From Xylanimonas ulmi (GTDB lineage: Bacteria; Actinomycetota; Actinomycetes; Actinomycetales; Cellulomonadaceae), in the NCBI RefSeq assembly GCF_004216535.1, contig NZ_SGWX01000001.1, forward strand, positions 1 to 64,000: 64,000 bases of DNA, written 5' to 3'. The notes under the pieces are model-generated. The model was given only the letters and a program-made list of their open reading frames with translations, was not told the origin of the DNA and made no database searches. Every line of letters starts with the position of its first letter. Positions within the stretch are counted from its first letter, which is position 1. A program made the position numbers and the translations under genes. Positions 35,133 to 44,241 of the stretch are shown piece after piece.

Positions 35133-36001
35133 CCGCCTTCGCCGGCGCCATCGCGCCGCAGCCGCTCGCGCGCCGCCGCCTGCGGATCTCCTCGGTGATC
35201 GTCTACGCGCTGCTCATCGCGCTCGCGTTGATCTACATCTACCCATTCCTGCTGTCCATCGCCAACGCGTTCAAGACCGACGCCGAGGCGGCGGCCAACC
35301 CGCTCGCCCTCATCCCGACGACGCCGACGCTCGCCGCGCTTGAAAGGCTCTTCGCCAACTCGGACTTCCCGATCTGGCTGAAGAACTCGGCCATCGTCAC
35401 GGTGTGCGTGACGCTCGGACGCGTCTTCTTCAACTCGCTCGCCGGCTACGCGCTCGCGCGGCTGCCGTTCAAGGGGCGTGGAGCCGTGTTCGGGGCGATC
35501 GTCGCGATCATGGCGGTGCCCGGCGTGGTGCTGCTCATCCCGCGGTTCCTCGTGATCAACACCCTCGGCATCTATGACACCTACGCGGGCCTGATCATCC
35601 CCTTGCTGGTCGACGCCGCGGGCGTGTTCATCATGAAGAACTTCTTCGAGTCGGTTCCCCCGGCGGTCGAGGAGGCTGCCCGGATCGACGGGGCGGGCAC
35701 GTTCCGGATCTTCTGGTCCATCGTGCTGCCCATGGCCAGGCCGGCGATCGTCACGCTCGTCATCCTGTCCTTCCAGGGGTCGTGGAACGAGCTCTCCCAC
35801 TTCATCGTCGCCTCGCAGTCGCCGGCGCTGACCACACTGACCCGTGGTGTCGCGGGGCTCGCCGCGGGTGGCCTCGGCCAGGGCTCGCAGTTCCCGCTGC
35901 GCCTGGGCGCCGCTGTCCTGATGACGATCCCCGTCGCCATCCTGTTCTTCGTGTTCCAGAAGCGGATCATGAACGCGAGCTCCGGAGCGGTGAAGGAGTA
36001 G
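35129..36001 (+). CDS. Sugar ABC transporter permease, MalG type
   Basis: A 290-residue permease with six helices, the MalG-class ANAFKTDAEAAANP, GYALARLPFKGRG and EAA loop EEAARIDGAGTFRIF. Overlaps the upstream stop by four bases. No ATPase gene follows, so the pair probably uses a shared MsiK-type ATPase encoded elsewhere. Confidence 0.93.
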   Translation: MTAFAGAIAPQPLARRRLRISSVIVYALLIALALIYIYPFLLSIANAFKTDAEAAANPLALIPTTPTLAALERLFANSDFPIWLKNSAIVTVCVTLGRVFFNSLAGYALARLPFKGRGAVFGAIVAIMAVPGVVLLIPRFLVINTLGIYDTYAGLIIPLLVDAAGVFIMKNFFESVPPAVEEAARIDGAGTFRIFWSIVLPMARPAIVTLVILSFQGSWNELSHFIVASQSPALTTLTRGVAGLAAGGLGQGSQFPLRLGAAVLMTIPVAILFFVFQKRIMNASSGAVKE

Positions 36002-36020
36002 CCCGGACCGCGGTTGCGAT

Positions 36021-36045
36021 GACGCCGTGGCGCCGTGACGGCGTC
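36021..36045 (+). terminator. Hairpin after the first sugar transporter operon
   Basis: GACGCCGT (36021-36028) pairs with ACGGCGTC (36038-36045) around a nine-base loop, 20 bases after the permease stop; no T-tract. Confidence 0.5.
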
Positions 36046-36101
36046 CCGACGTTGTCGAACAAGGTCGGCCAGCCCAGAGGCTTGCCTCAGCCATGCAGGA
36101 T

Positions 36102-36111
36102 GGTCTATACC
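36102..36111. promoter_or_regulatory. dre-like operator 1 (GntR/DasR type)
   Basis: GGTCTATACC in the context TGGTCTATACCTCA is a near palindrome matching the core of the DasR/NagR response element (TGGTCTAGACCA). It lies about 200 bases upstream of the second transporter operon. Confidence 0.65.
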
Positions 36112-36223
36112 TCAGCCGCTCATCATGAAGCGTCGACAACGTTATTGGCGGCCCATCTGTCTAGGCCAATCTGCTCGAAACGCTCTCGACACCGATGTGT
36201 AACCCAGCCTCTTGCCGGGAGGG

Positions 36224-36252
36224 TTGACAGATTGGTATACACCTGTGATGCT
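36224..36252 (+). promoter_or_regulatory. Promoter with overlapping dre-like operator 2
   Basis: A consensus -35 TTGACA (36224-36229) is followed by GGTATACACC (36234-36243) inside the spacer and a weak -10 GATGCT (36247-36252) at 17 bases. Repressor bound here would block RNA polymerase directly. It drives the binding protein gene at 36303. Confidence 0.7.
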
Positions 36253-36302
36253 CACCGTGGTGTAAGCCAGACCACATCGTGGCGGGATCACAGGAGGCAG
36301 GG

Positions 36303-37595
36303 ATGAGGAACCGACGACTGGTGGCGACCCTCGCGGGCATCACCACGGCGATGACCCTCGCAGGGTGCGGCTTGTCCGGAGCTCAGGCGGACGACGCGGG
36401 ATCGGAGCCGTCGAGCTCTGATGTCACTGGCGAGATCACAGGTGACGTGACGCTGCAGACTTGGGCGCTGAAGGCGGGCTTCTCGGACTACATCGAGGGT
36501 GTCATCGCCGCTTTCGAGGAGAAGTACCCCGGCACACACGTCAACTGGATCGACCAGCCAGGCGAGGGGTACGAGGACAAGCTGCTCGCTCAGGCGAGCG
36601 CGGGGGAGTTGCCCGACGTCACCAACACGACGCCCGCGTTCGGCTTTCAGCTCGCCAAGGAGGGTTTGCTGGAGGACTTGACGCAACTCGACGATGAGCT
36701 CGACTCGACCTACGTCGCAGGGGCGCTCGAGGGCTTCCAATTCGCTGGCATCGAGGGCACCTACGGCTACCCCTGGTACCTGACGACTGAGCTGAACTAC
36801 TGGAACACCGATCTGCTCACCCAGGCCGGGCTCGACCCTGAGAGCCCGCCGCGGGACTTCGACGAGCTCCTCGCAGCAGCGCGGACCGTGAAGTCGGCGA
36901 CCGACGGCCAGGCCTACCTCATGAGCAAGAAGCCGAACCTGGGAGACTTCGCCTCGGCGGGCGTCAAGGTCATCAACGACGAAGGCACGGAGTTCGTCTT
37001 CAACTCCAAAGACGCCGTCGCCCTGCTCGACGAGTACCGCCAGGCCTACGCCGACGGGTTGCTGCCCCAGGACGTGCTCACCGACAAGTTTCTCGGTCAC
37101 ACCGAGCTGTTCAAGAAGGGCGCGGTCGGATGGACGACCGGAGGCGGCAACTTCATCGCGGGCGCCATCGCCGACAACCCGTCGCTCGAGGACAAGTTCG
37201 CCCTCTCGCCCCACTTCGGCACCCCGCCGCTCGATGTTCAGGGCGTGTCCGTGCCGAAGACGTCGAAGAACAAGGCCACGGCGATCGCGCTTGCCCGCTT
37301 CCTGACGAACGCCGAGAACCAGGAGGCGTTCGCCGACCTCGTTCCGGGCATCTTCCCGTCCACGCTGTCCTCGCAGTCGGACTTTGCCGCGTCTGACGGC
37401 AGTGACATCGCAGAGGCGAAGGCGATCGCCTTCGCCTCGCTCGACGACGCGCGTGTGCTGGAGCCGGTCCAGGTCTCCTCGGCGATGTCCACGATCATCA
37501 ACCAGGAGATCGCGGCGGCGATGACCGGACAGGTGTCGTCGCGTGAGGCGCTCGACACGGCCGTCGAGAAGTGCAACCAGATGCTCTCCGAGTAG
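36303..37595 (+). CDS. Sugar ABC transporter substrate-binding lipoprotein (second CUT1 system)
   Basis: A 430-residue lipoprotein with lipobox MTLAGC, a short acidic Ser-rich linker and a family 1 solute-binding fold (AAFEEKYPGTHVNWIDQPGE, ASAGELPDVTNTTPAF, WYLTTELNYWNTDLL, KGAVGWTTGGGNF). First gene of the largest sugar operon in the window. AGGAGG lies eight bases before the ATG. Slightly lower codon bias than the first system suggests a different history, but the difference is small. Confidence 0.92.
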   Translation: MRNRRLVATLAGITTAMTLAGCGLSGAQADDAGSEPSSSDVTGEITGDVTLQTWALKAGFSDYIEGVIAAFEEKYPGTHVNWIDQPGEGYEDKLLAQASAGELPDVTNTTPAFGFQLAKEGLLEDLTQLDDELDSTYVAGALEGFQFAGIEGTYGYPWYLTTELNYWNTDLLTQAGLDPESPPRDFDELLAAARTVKSATDGQAYLMSKKPNLGDFASAGVKVINDEGTEFVFNSKDAVALLDEYRQAYADGLLPQDVLTDKFLGHTELFKKGAVGWTTGGGNFIAGAIADNPSLEDKFALSPHFGTPPLDVQGVSVPKTSKNKATAIALARFLTNAENQEAFADLVPGIFPSTLSSQSDFAASDGSDIAEAKAIAFASLDDARVLEPVQVSSAMSTIINQEIAAAMTGQVSSREALDTAVEKCNQMLSE

Positions 37596-37677
37596 AGCCG
37601 CCCGCGGACGGGGCCGGGTCGTCGACCGTGACACGGCCCCGTCCGATCAGCGCGACCCCAAACGAACGGAGGAGCCG

Positions 37678-38679
37678 ATGAGCGCGACGGCACAGGCCGG
37701 CGGAGCGCGGTGGTCCGCACAGGCGGGCGGCGGCGCAGAAGGTCAGAGCGAGTCGATCGGCGCCAGCCGACCGACCACGGCAGCATTCGGACGCGCCCGG
37801 AGGATCCGCACCCACAGTTGGTTCGCGCCGTGGCTGCTGTGCCTTCCGGCGATCGCCTTTCTCGTGGTCTTCAACCTCGTTCCCGCCATCAACGTCGTCG
37901 TGCTCGCTTTCACGAACGCCAAGATGCTCTCCGGCGGGACGTTCGTCGGAGCGGACAACTTCGTGCGGATGCTCCACGACGACCAGGTCGGCACCGCCTT
38001 GGTCAACGGGCTGGTCTACCTGGCGGTCTGCTTGCCCTTCCTCTTGGTCCTTCCGCTCGGTTTAGCGGTCTTGGTCGAGAAGAAGATCCCGGCGATCGGC
38101 TTCTTCCGGACGATGTTCTACACCCCGGTCGTCGCCTCCGCGGTGGTGGTCGGGCTGATTTGGACCTGGTTGCTCGACGATCGCGGCGCGATCAACGCGA
38201 TCGCCAAGAGCCTCGGGCTCATCACGCGGTCGGTCCCCTTCCTGACCGACCGATGGCTGCTGCTCCTGAGCGCCATCAGTCTGACGATCTGGAAAGGCCT
38301 GGGGTACTACATGGTGATCTACCTGTCCGCGCTGGGCAGCGTGCCTCGCGAGTTGCACGAGGCGGCGGCCGTCGACGGCGCGTCCGCGTGGCGGCGGTTC
38401 TGGAGCGTGACCGTTCCAGGCGTGCGCGGCACGATGTTCCTCGTCGGGGTGCTGATCACCGTCGGGGCCCTGCGGGTGTTCTCGGAGCTGTTCATCCTGA
38501 CTAACGGGACCGGCGGTGTCGGCGGCGCAAACGTATCGATCGTGATGCTCGTCCAGATGTACGCCAGCGGCTTCAACGGCAACCTCGGCTACGCCTCGGC
38601 GTTGTCAGTGCTGTTGTTCGTGGTCACGTTGGTTCCCCTCGCGGTCATCGCACGAGTCCAGCGCAGGACTGAGCAGTGA
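37678..38679 (+). CDS. Sugar ABC transporter permease, MalF type (second system)
   Basis: A 333-residue permease with six helices; RTHSWFAPWLLCLPAIAFLV opens the first helix after a hydrophilic tail of about 40 residues, and LHEAAAVDGASAWRRFW is the EAA loop. GGAGGAG precedes the ATG. It overlaps the next permease by four bases (GTGA). Confidence 0.93.
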   Translation: MSATAQAGGARWSAQAGGGAEGQSESIGASRPTTAAFGRARRIRTHSWFAPWLLCLPAIAFLVVFNLVPAINVVVLAFTNAKMLSGGTFVGADNFVRMLHDDQVGTALVNGLVYLAVCLPFLLVLPLGLAVLVEKKIPAIGFFRTMFYTPVVASAVVVGLIWTWLLDDRGAINAIAKSLGLITRSVPFLTDRWLLLLSAISLTIWKGLGYYMVIYLSALGSVPRELHEAAAVDGASAWRRFWSVTVPGVRGTMFLVGVLITVGALRVFSELFILTNGTGGVGGANVSIVMLVQMYASGFNGNLGYASALSVLLFVVTLVPLAVIARVQRRTEQ

Positions 38680-39569
38680 CCGCGGCCGAAACCTCGACCG
38701 GCGCTGCGATGTCCAAGGTCGGCCGATCGCATCGAGGCTTCTCGTCCGTCCGCCCGAGTGAACTCGTCGTCCGGTACGCATGCCTCCTGGTCGTGCTCGC
38801 GGTGACGATCGGGCCCTTCCTGTGGCAGCTGTCGACGTCACTCAAGGGCCCGGCTGACGACATCTACAGCTCCACGCCACGACTCTTCCCCTCCGATCCG
38901 ACGCTTGCGAACTTCATCGAGGCGGCCACGAAGATCCCGATCCTCGGGTTCGCCGCGAACTCTTCGCTCGTCGCGCTGCTTGTGGTCGGTGGGAACATCA
39001 TCGGCGCGACCATGGCTGGTTACGCGCTCGCGCGACTGAGGTTCCGAGGCCGAGGCGTTGTCCTGGGGGCCATCCTCGCGACAATGCTGTTGCCGGCAGA
39101 GTCGACGATCGTCGCGCAGTACCTCACGGTGCGCGAACTCGGCTTGGCCGACACACTGCTCGGGGTCGCGCTTCCAGCGATGGTCTCAATGATCAACATC
39201 CTCTTGATGCGTCAGGCGTTTCTCGCGGTGCCGAAGGAGCTGGACGAGGCCGCGATCGTCGACGGCGCGAACGTCTGGCAGCGCTTCTGGCGCATCGGGC
39301 TCCCCAACGTTCGGGGCATGGTGGCGGTGATCTCCGTCTTCGCGTTCATCGCGGCTTGGGACGACTTCCTGTGGCCGTTGCTCGTGCTGACGACCCCCGA
39401 GAAGTTCACGCTGACCGTCGGGCTGCAGTACCTCTCGGGCGCGTTCTCGTCCAACCCGCGTGTCGTCGCGGCCGGCACCATGATCGCCTTCATCCCGATC
39501 GTCGTCTTCTTCCTCGTTCTCCAGCGGCAGTTCTTTCGAGGCGTCGACGCGGGCGCCATCAAAGGGTGA
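38676..39569 (+). CDS. Sugar ABC transporter permease, MalG type (second system)
   Basis: A 297-residue permease with six helices, the MalG-type LSTSLKGPADDIYSSTPRLF loop and EAA loop LDEAAIVDGANVWQRFW. GTG start coupled to the upstream stop. As in the first system, no ATPase gene is present. Confidence 0.93.
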   Translation: MTAAETSTGAAMSKVGRSHRGFSSVRPSELVVRYACLLVVLAVTIGPFLWQLSTSLKGPADDIYSSTPRLFPSDPTLANFIEAATKIPILGFAANSSLVALLVVGGNIIGATMAGYALARLRFRGRGVVLGAILATMLLPAESTIVAQYLTVRELGLADTLLGVALPAMVSMINILLMRQAFLAVPKELDEAAIVDGANVWQRFWRIGLPNVRGMVAVISVFAFIAAWDDFLWPLLVLTTPEKFTLTVGLQYLSGAFSSNPRVVAAGTMIAFIPIVVFFLVLQRQFFRGVDAGAIKG

Positions 39570-39664
39570 CCGCCGACGCCTCACCCAGCGGTGCGAGCAC
39601 GGCCGAGCAAGGTCGGAGCGCGCCGCCACGACCAAGGACGGTATCGAGAGGAGCAGTGAAAGGC

Positions 39665-42085
39665 ATGAGTCACGATCGCGCAGTCTCGCCTTATCGATGG
39701 GCTGTCTTGCGGCGCGCGCCACGCGCGTTGCTGGTGCTCGCGCTGGCCGCGGTGGGGATGAGCGTCCCTCCACCCACGGCGAGCGCCGATGCCACCGAGG
39801 TCGACCGCCCGACAGTCGTGGCCGCGGACGGCGCGCAATGGGCCATCGACGCGGTCAACACTGGTCGAGGCGCTGGGATGCTCGTCCAGTACACGCCGGA
39901 CTACGGGTTCTCCACCTTCACCAACCCCTGGGGAGCAGAGGCCGTCGTCGAGGCCACCGCGGAGCCGAACACGTACCAGGTGCTGACGGTCGGCTCGGCC
40001 CAGAGGGATCTGTCGACCAGCGGGAACCGCCAGATCCCGGCCGATGGCTTCGTCCTGTCTGCCGGCCCGGACGGCAGCCCCGACGCCGTCGCCTTCATCA
40101 CTGACCACTTCACGCCCGGAGATCTGGTCACGATCGTGCGCCCGACGTCGCTGAACGCCAGCAACCCGCTGGCCGTGGTCGACCCGACGCCCGAGACGAA
40201 CCCTTCCGGCGCCGAGTTCCCCGGTTACCGAGGCGCTGACCAGCTCATTCAGTACACTCCGGCCTTCGGGCAATCCACTGGCACCAACGAGTGGGGATAT
40301 GAGCTCGTTGTACGCTCCGGGGTCGTGGCCGCGGTCGGTGGGGCGAACTCTGCCATCCCTCCTGACGGCTACGTCCTGTCCGGCCATGGCGTCGCGGACG
40401 CGTTCCTGCGCGCCAACGGCATCGTCGGCGCATCGGTCGAGATCGAGGCAGGCGCTGTCCGGATCCGCTCGGACGTCGGAACGGCGATCAGCAGCGCGAC
40501 CGCCGAGGTCGCCAGGGTCGCCCAAGCTGTCTCGGAAGGCGACGCCAACTTCCTCGACGCGGACTTCGCCACTGCGAACGACGCGCTCACCCGCGCGGAC
40601 GCCGCTCTGAGAGTGGCACGGTCCGCGATGGGCGTCGACGACCAGACGGCCCTATGGCAGGTCGACCAGGCCCTGGCCGCCTCGCGCGCGGCGTCGTACG
40701 CCGCGACGCCCAGCCGTGTCGCCGAGTCTCGCGGCGTCTGGTACCGACCGGTCGAGCTCGACGCCGAGGCGGTTCGAGCGACCGTGGCGAGGATGGCGCA
40801 GACGGGCGTCAACGAGCTCTACCTGGAGACCCTGTGGGGTGGATACACCATCTACCCGAGCGCGGTCGCCGCTCGGTACGGACTACCCGCGCAGCGCCCC
40901 GAGTTCGCCGGCTTCGACGCCCTGGCGGTGTGGAAGGCGGAGACCGAACGGGTGGGCATCGCGCTGCACGCCTGGGTCGACGGACTCGCCGTCGGCAATG
41001 AGCTGGGAGACGGTGTCGGTCCGATCGTGACCACTCACCCCGAGTGGCTCGCCCAGCCCCGTGACCATGCCGGCTCGGACGCCGCGTTCCCGTCCGCCAA
41101 TGGGTTCTACTGGCTCGACGTCACCGATCCCCGCGCTCGGCAGTACTTCCTCGATGTCACCTCCGAGATGGTCCACCAGTACGGCCTCGCGGGCCTGAAC
41201 CTGGACTACATGCGCTACCCGTCGAACGGGAGCTGGCAGAGCGCCTACAACTTCTCCACCGATGCCGTCGCGACGTTCCAGGCCGCCTACGGAACGGACC
41301 CGCTGACACTGTCGGGGGACGACGAGGCAGCGTGGTCGCAGTGGACCACGTTCGTCGAGTCCGAGGAGAATCGCATGGTCGGCGAAGTCTCCCGGGCGGT
41401 GAAGGCGGTCAAGCCGGGCGCAGTCGTGTCTGACGCGCCGGAGGCCGGGACCGAGGCGGACAAGATCGGCCAGTGGTCCCACGTGCTCGACGTCGTCATC
41501 CCGCAGGCCTACACCACGAACCTCGACGCGATCCGCCAGCGGGTCGACACGGTCGTGCACAGCATGACCGGGGGTCAGCTGGTGTACGCGGGGCTCAGCG
41601 CGATGTACGAGCGCGGCGGTGCGGACGCGACCGTCCAGCAGACCCAGGCGGCGCGAGACGTGGACGCCGGGTCGGTGATCTTCGCGTTCGGCCAGGCGGG
41701 GCCAGCGCACGTCAGCGCGCTCTCAAGCGGGCCGTGGCGTGAGTCGGCGGTGTCGCCGGGCGTCCACCCGATCGAGGCGACACGTGCCGTCGTCGACGAC
41801 GCTGTGGAGCGGATCGCGGCCTCATACCTCCCCCGCAAGGGGCTCGACAGGGTCATCGCCACGACGCTCACCGCCCGGCTCAAGGCGGTCAAGGCCGTCC
41901 TGGGGGGCGAGGCGCGGCCCATCCAAGTCACCGTCGCCTCGCGCCAGGTCGCGGCGCTGCAGTCCGTCGTCGAGCGCGAGCAGTCCGCCGGGCGCATGGA
42001 TGCCGCGGTCGCTGCCCGCCTGCGTGACAGTCTCGGCGAGTGCGCCACCTTCCTCGCGTACGCGTCAGCGAGGAACATGCGATGA
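39665..42085 (+). CDS. Secreted GHL10-type glycoside hydrolase-like protein
   Basis: An 806-residue secreted protein. Residues about 15-45 are a signal peptide (ALLVLALAAVGMSV, cut near ASA). Residues about 50-270 hold two copies of one domain (GMLVQYTPDYGFSTFTN with PADGFVLSAG; then QLIQYTPAFGQSTGTN with PPDGYVLSGHG). After a helical linker, residues about 355-690 form a family-10-like (GHL10, PF02638) TIM barrel: ESRGVWYRPVELDAE, GVNELYLETLWGG, GIALHAWVDGLAVGN, GLAGLNLDYMRYPSNG, with Asp and Glu candidates for catalysis. The C-terminal about 100 residues are helical. It probably cleaves or remodels a glycan outside the cell. Its stop overlaps the GH36 gene by four bases. Confidence 0.82.
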   Translation: MSHDRAVSPYRWAVLRRAPRALLVLALAAVGMSVPPPTASADATEVDRPTVVAADGAQWAIDAVNTGRGAGMLVQYTPDYGFSTFTNPWGAEAVVEATAEPNTYQVLTVGSAQRDLSTSGNRQIPADGFVLSAGPDGSPDAVAFITDHFTPGDLVTIVRPTSLNASNPLAVVDPTPETNPSGAEFPGYRGADQLIQYTPAFGQSTGTNEWGYELVVRSGVVAAVGGANSAIPPDGYVLSGHGVADAFLRANGIVGASVEIEAGAVRIRSDVGTAISSATAEVARVAQAVSEGDANFLDADFATANDALTRADAALRVARSAMGVDDQTALWQVDQALAASRAASYAATPSRVAESRGVWYRPVELDAEAVRATVARMAQTGVNELYLETLWGGYTIYPSAVAARYGLPAQRPEFAGFDALAVWKAETERVGIALHAWVDGLAVGNELGDGVGPIVTTHPEWLAQPRDHAGSDAAFPSANGFYWLDVTDPRARQYFLDVTSEMVHQYGLAGLNLDYMRYPSNGSWQSAYNFSTDAVATFQAAYGTDPLTLSGDDEAAWSQWTTFVESEENRMVGEVSRAVKAVKPGAVVSDAPEAGTEADKIGQWSHVLDVVIPQAYTTNLDAIRQRVDTVVHSMTGGQLVYAGLSAMYERGGADATVQQTQAARDVDAGSVIFAFGQAGPAHVSALSSGPWRESAVSPGVHPIEATRAVVDDAVERIAASYLPRKGLDRVIATTLTARLKAVKAVLGGEARPIQVTVASRQVAALQSVVEREQSAGRMDAAVAARLRDSLGECATFLAYASARNMR

Positions 42086-44241
42086 GGATCGGGACTGACG
42101 ACGTCGCGCACCTGCGCGCAGGAGGGGTCTCGCTCGTCGTGGCGGTCGGTGAGGGGCTGCCGCGCGTCGTGCACTGGGGGCCGGACCTTGGGTCATTGAG
42201 CCAGGAGCACCTGCGGGCGCTCGTGACGTCGTCAGTCCCGCCGATCGTCTCAGGTCCCGTCGACGCAGTCGTGCCGCTGGCGGTGCTGCCCGAGGCGCAT
42301 CGAGGCTGGTTTGGCACCCCCGGCGTCAGTGGGCACCGGGGCGGGCGCGACTTCTCGCCGGCCTTCACATCACGGGCCGTTGAGCACACCGAGCACGATC
42401 AGGGCGCCCAGCGCCTGGTCGTTCATGCCCGCGACGCGAAAGCCCTCTTGTCACTCGTGCTCACGATCGAGTTGGCCTCGTCGGGTCTCGTCACGCTCCG
42501 AGCGACCCTCACGAACGACGACCATGACAGTGAGTACTGGCTCGACCAGATGAACCTCGCGCTGCCGGTGCCGACCGAGGCGACCGAACTGCTCGACTTC
42601 ACCGGGCGGCACCTGCGCGAGCGTGCGCCACAGCGAAGCCCGTTCACACAGGGCACACACCTGCGGGAGAACCGGCGCGGACGAACCGGATCGGACGCTG
42701 CGACCCTCTTGATCGCGGGCCGCCCCGGATTCGCTTTCGAAGCGGGTCAGGTGTGGGGTGTCCACGTCGGCTGGTCGGGCAACCACCGCGTGCTTGCCGA
42801 GCGCAACGCCGAGGGACAAGGTGTTCTGGCGGGTGGCGAACTGCTGCTGCCCGGCGAGTTGCGCCTCGCGCCCGGGCAGTCCTACACCACGCCCACCGTC
42901 TACGGATCGTGGGGTGACGGGCTCAACGCATTGTCCTGGCGCTTCCATGACTACCTGCGTGCCCGCCCGAACCACCCGAGCCCGCGGCGGGCGGTCCTGC
43001 TCAACACCTGGGAGGCGGTCTACTTCGCTCAGGATGTCGAGACCCTGAGCGAGCTCGCGGACGCCGCGGCCGACGTCGGGATCGAGCGGTTCGTGCTCGA
43101 CGACGGATGGTTTCGTGGCCGTCGCGACGACTCCGCGGGGCTCGGGGACTGGTTCGTCGACCCCGACGTGTGGCCCGATGGACTCGACAAGTTGGTTGAG
43201 AGGGTCCGCGAGCGCGGAATGGAGTTCGGCCTGTGGTTCGAACCCGAGATGGTCAACACCGACTCCGACCTGGCGCGCGCCCACCCGGAGTGGATCTTGT
43301 CGGCCGGAGAGCGCCTGCCTCCGGAGGCGCGCCACCAGCAGGTGCTCGACCTGACCGAGCCGGAAGCCTTCGAGTTCGTGCTCGCTCGCCTCGACGCACT
43401 CGTCCTTGAGTACGGGATCGACTTCGTCAAGTGGGACCACAATCGGGACCTCGTCGACGCCGGACACGAGGGGGCGCCCGCAGTCCACTGGCAGACGCTC
43501 GCCGCCTACCGGCTGATGGACACCCTGCGAGAGCGGCATCCGGGGTTGGAGATCGAGTCGTGCGCCTCAGGCGGTGCGCGTGTGGATCTGGGTGTTCTGG
43601 AGCGCACTGACAGGGTCTGGGCATCCGACGCGATTGACGCCCTCGAGCGGCAGCACATCGAACGCTGGACCCGTCTGCTGCTGCCACCCGAGTTGATCGG
43701 GTCGCACATCGGTTCGGCGTGGGCCGCCGCGACAGGGCGCACGCACGAGCTTGAGTTCCGCGCGGGCACCGCGTTCTTTGGCTGCCTTGGCGTCGAGCGG
43801 GACCTGCGGCGCGCCGACGCGGCAGAACGCCAGGCGTTGCGCGAGTGGATCGCCCTGTACCGGCGCCACCAGGTTCTGTTGCACACAGGCCGGTTTCACA
43901 CTGTCGACCACGGCGACGATTCGCTCCACGTGCACGGTGTGGTCGCACGCGATCAGAGTGAGGCGATTTTCTCGTTCGCCGCTGTGGCGACCTCGCCGTA
44001 CGCCCGGCCGGGTTTGGTCCGGCTTCCCGGACTTGACCCCGACGCCGAGTACCTGGTGACGCCTGTCGCACTGGCGTCGCAGGTCGAGAAGTTCATGGGG
44101 CGGACCGTGCCGCCGTGGTGGGCGACTGGAGCACGGCTGCCGGGAGGCGTCCTGTCGCGCCGCGGAGTGCAGATCCCCGCGCTGTTCCCTGAGAGGTTGA
44201 CGATGGTGCATCTGGTCCGGACGGTGGAGTCCACGCCATGA
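42082..44241 (+). CDS. GH36 alpha-galactosidase-type glycosidase
   Basis: A 719-residue cytoplasmic enzyme of clan GH-D. An N-terminal beta-supersandwich domain precedes the barrel. The nucleophile Asp is in FVKWDHNRD (about 453) and the acid/base Asp in WASDAIDALER (about 516); other family blocks are VLDDGWFRGRRDD, GLWFEPEMVN, CASGGARVDLG and RAGTAFFGCLG. GH36 includes alpha-galactosidases and alpha-N-acetylgalactosaminidases, so an amino-sugar substrate is possible. No signal peptide, so it acts on imported oligosaccharide. Four-base overlaps on both sides show tight coupling. Confidence 0.92.
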   Translation: MRIGTDDVAHLRAGGVSLVVAVGEGLPRVVHWGPDLGSLSQEHLRALVTSSVPPIVSGPVDAVVPLAVLPEAHRGWFGTPGVSGHRGGRDFSPAFTSRAVEHTEHDQGAQRLVVHARDAKALLSLVLTIELASSGLVTLRATLTNDDHDSEYWLDQMNLALPVPTEATELLDFTGRHLRERAPQRSPFTQGTHLRENRRGRTGSDAATLLIAGRPGFAFEAGQVWGVHVGWSGNHRVLAERNAEGQGVLAGGELLLPGELRLAPGQSYTTPTVYGSWGDGLNALSWRFHDYLRARPNHPSPRRAVLLNTWEAVYFAQDVETLSELADAAADVGIERFVLDDGWFRGRRDDSAGLGDWFVDPDVWPDGLDKLVERVRERGMEFGLWFEPEMVNTDSDLARAHPEWILSAGERLPPEARHQQVLDLTEPEAFEFVLARLDALVLEYGIDFVKWDHNRDLVDAGHEGAPAVHWQTLAAYRLMDTLRERHPGLEIESCASGGARVDLGVLERTDRVWASDAIDALERQHIERWTRLLLPPELIGSHIGSAWAAATGRTHELEFRAGTAFFGCLGVERDLRRADAAERQALREWIALYRRHQVLLHTGRFHTVDHGDDSLHVHGVVARDQSEAIFSFAAVATSPYARPGLVRLPGLDPDAEYLVTPVALASQVEKFMGRTVPPWWATGARLPGGVLSRRGVQIPALFPERLTMVHLVRTVESTP

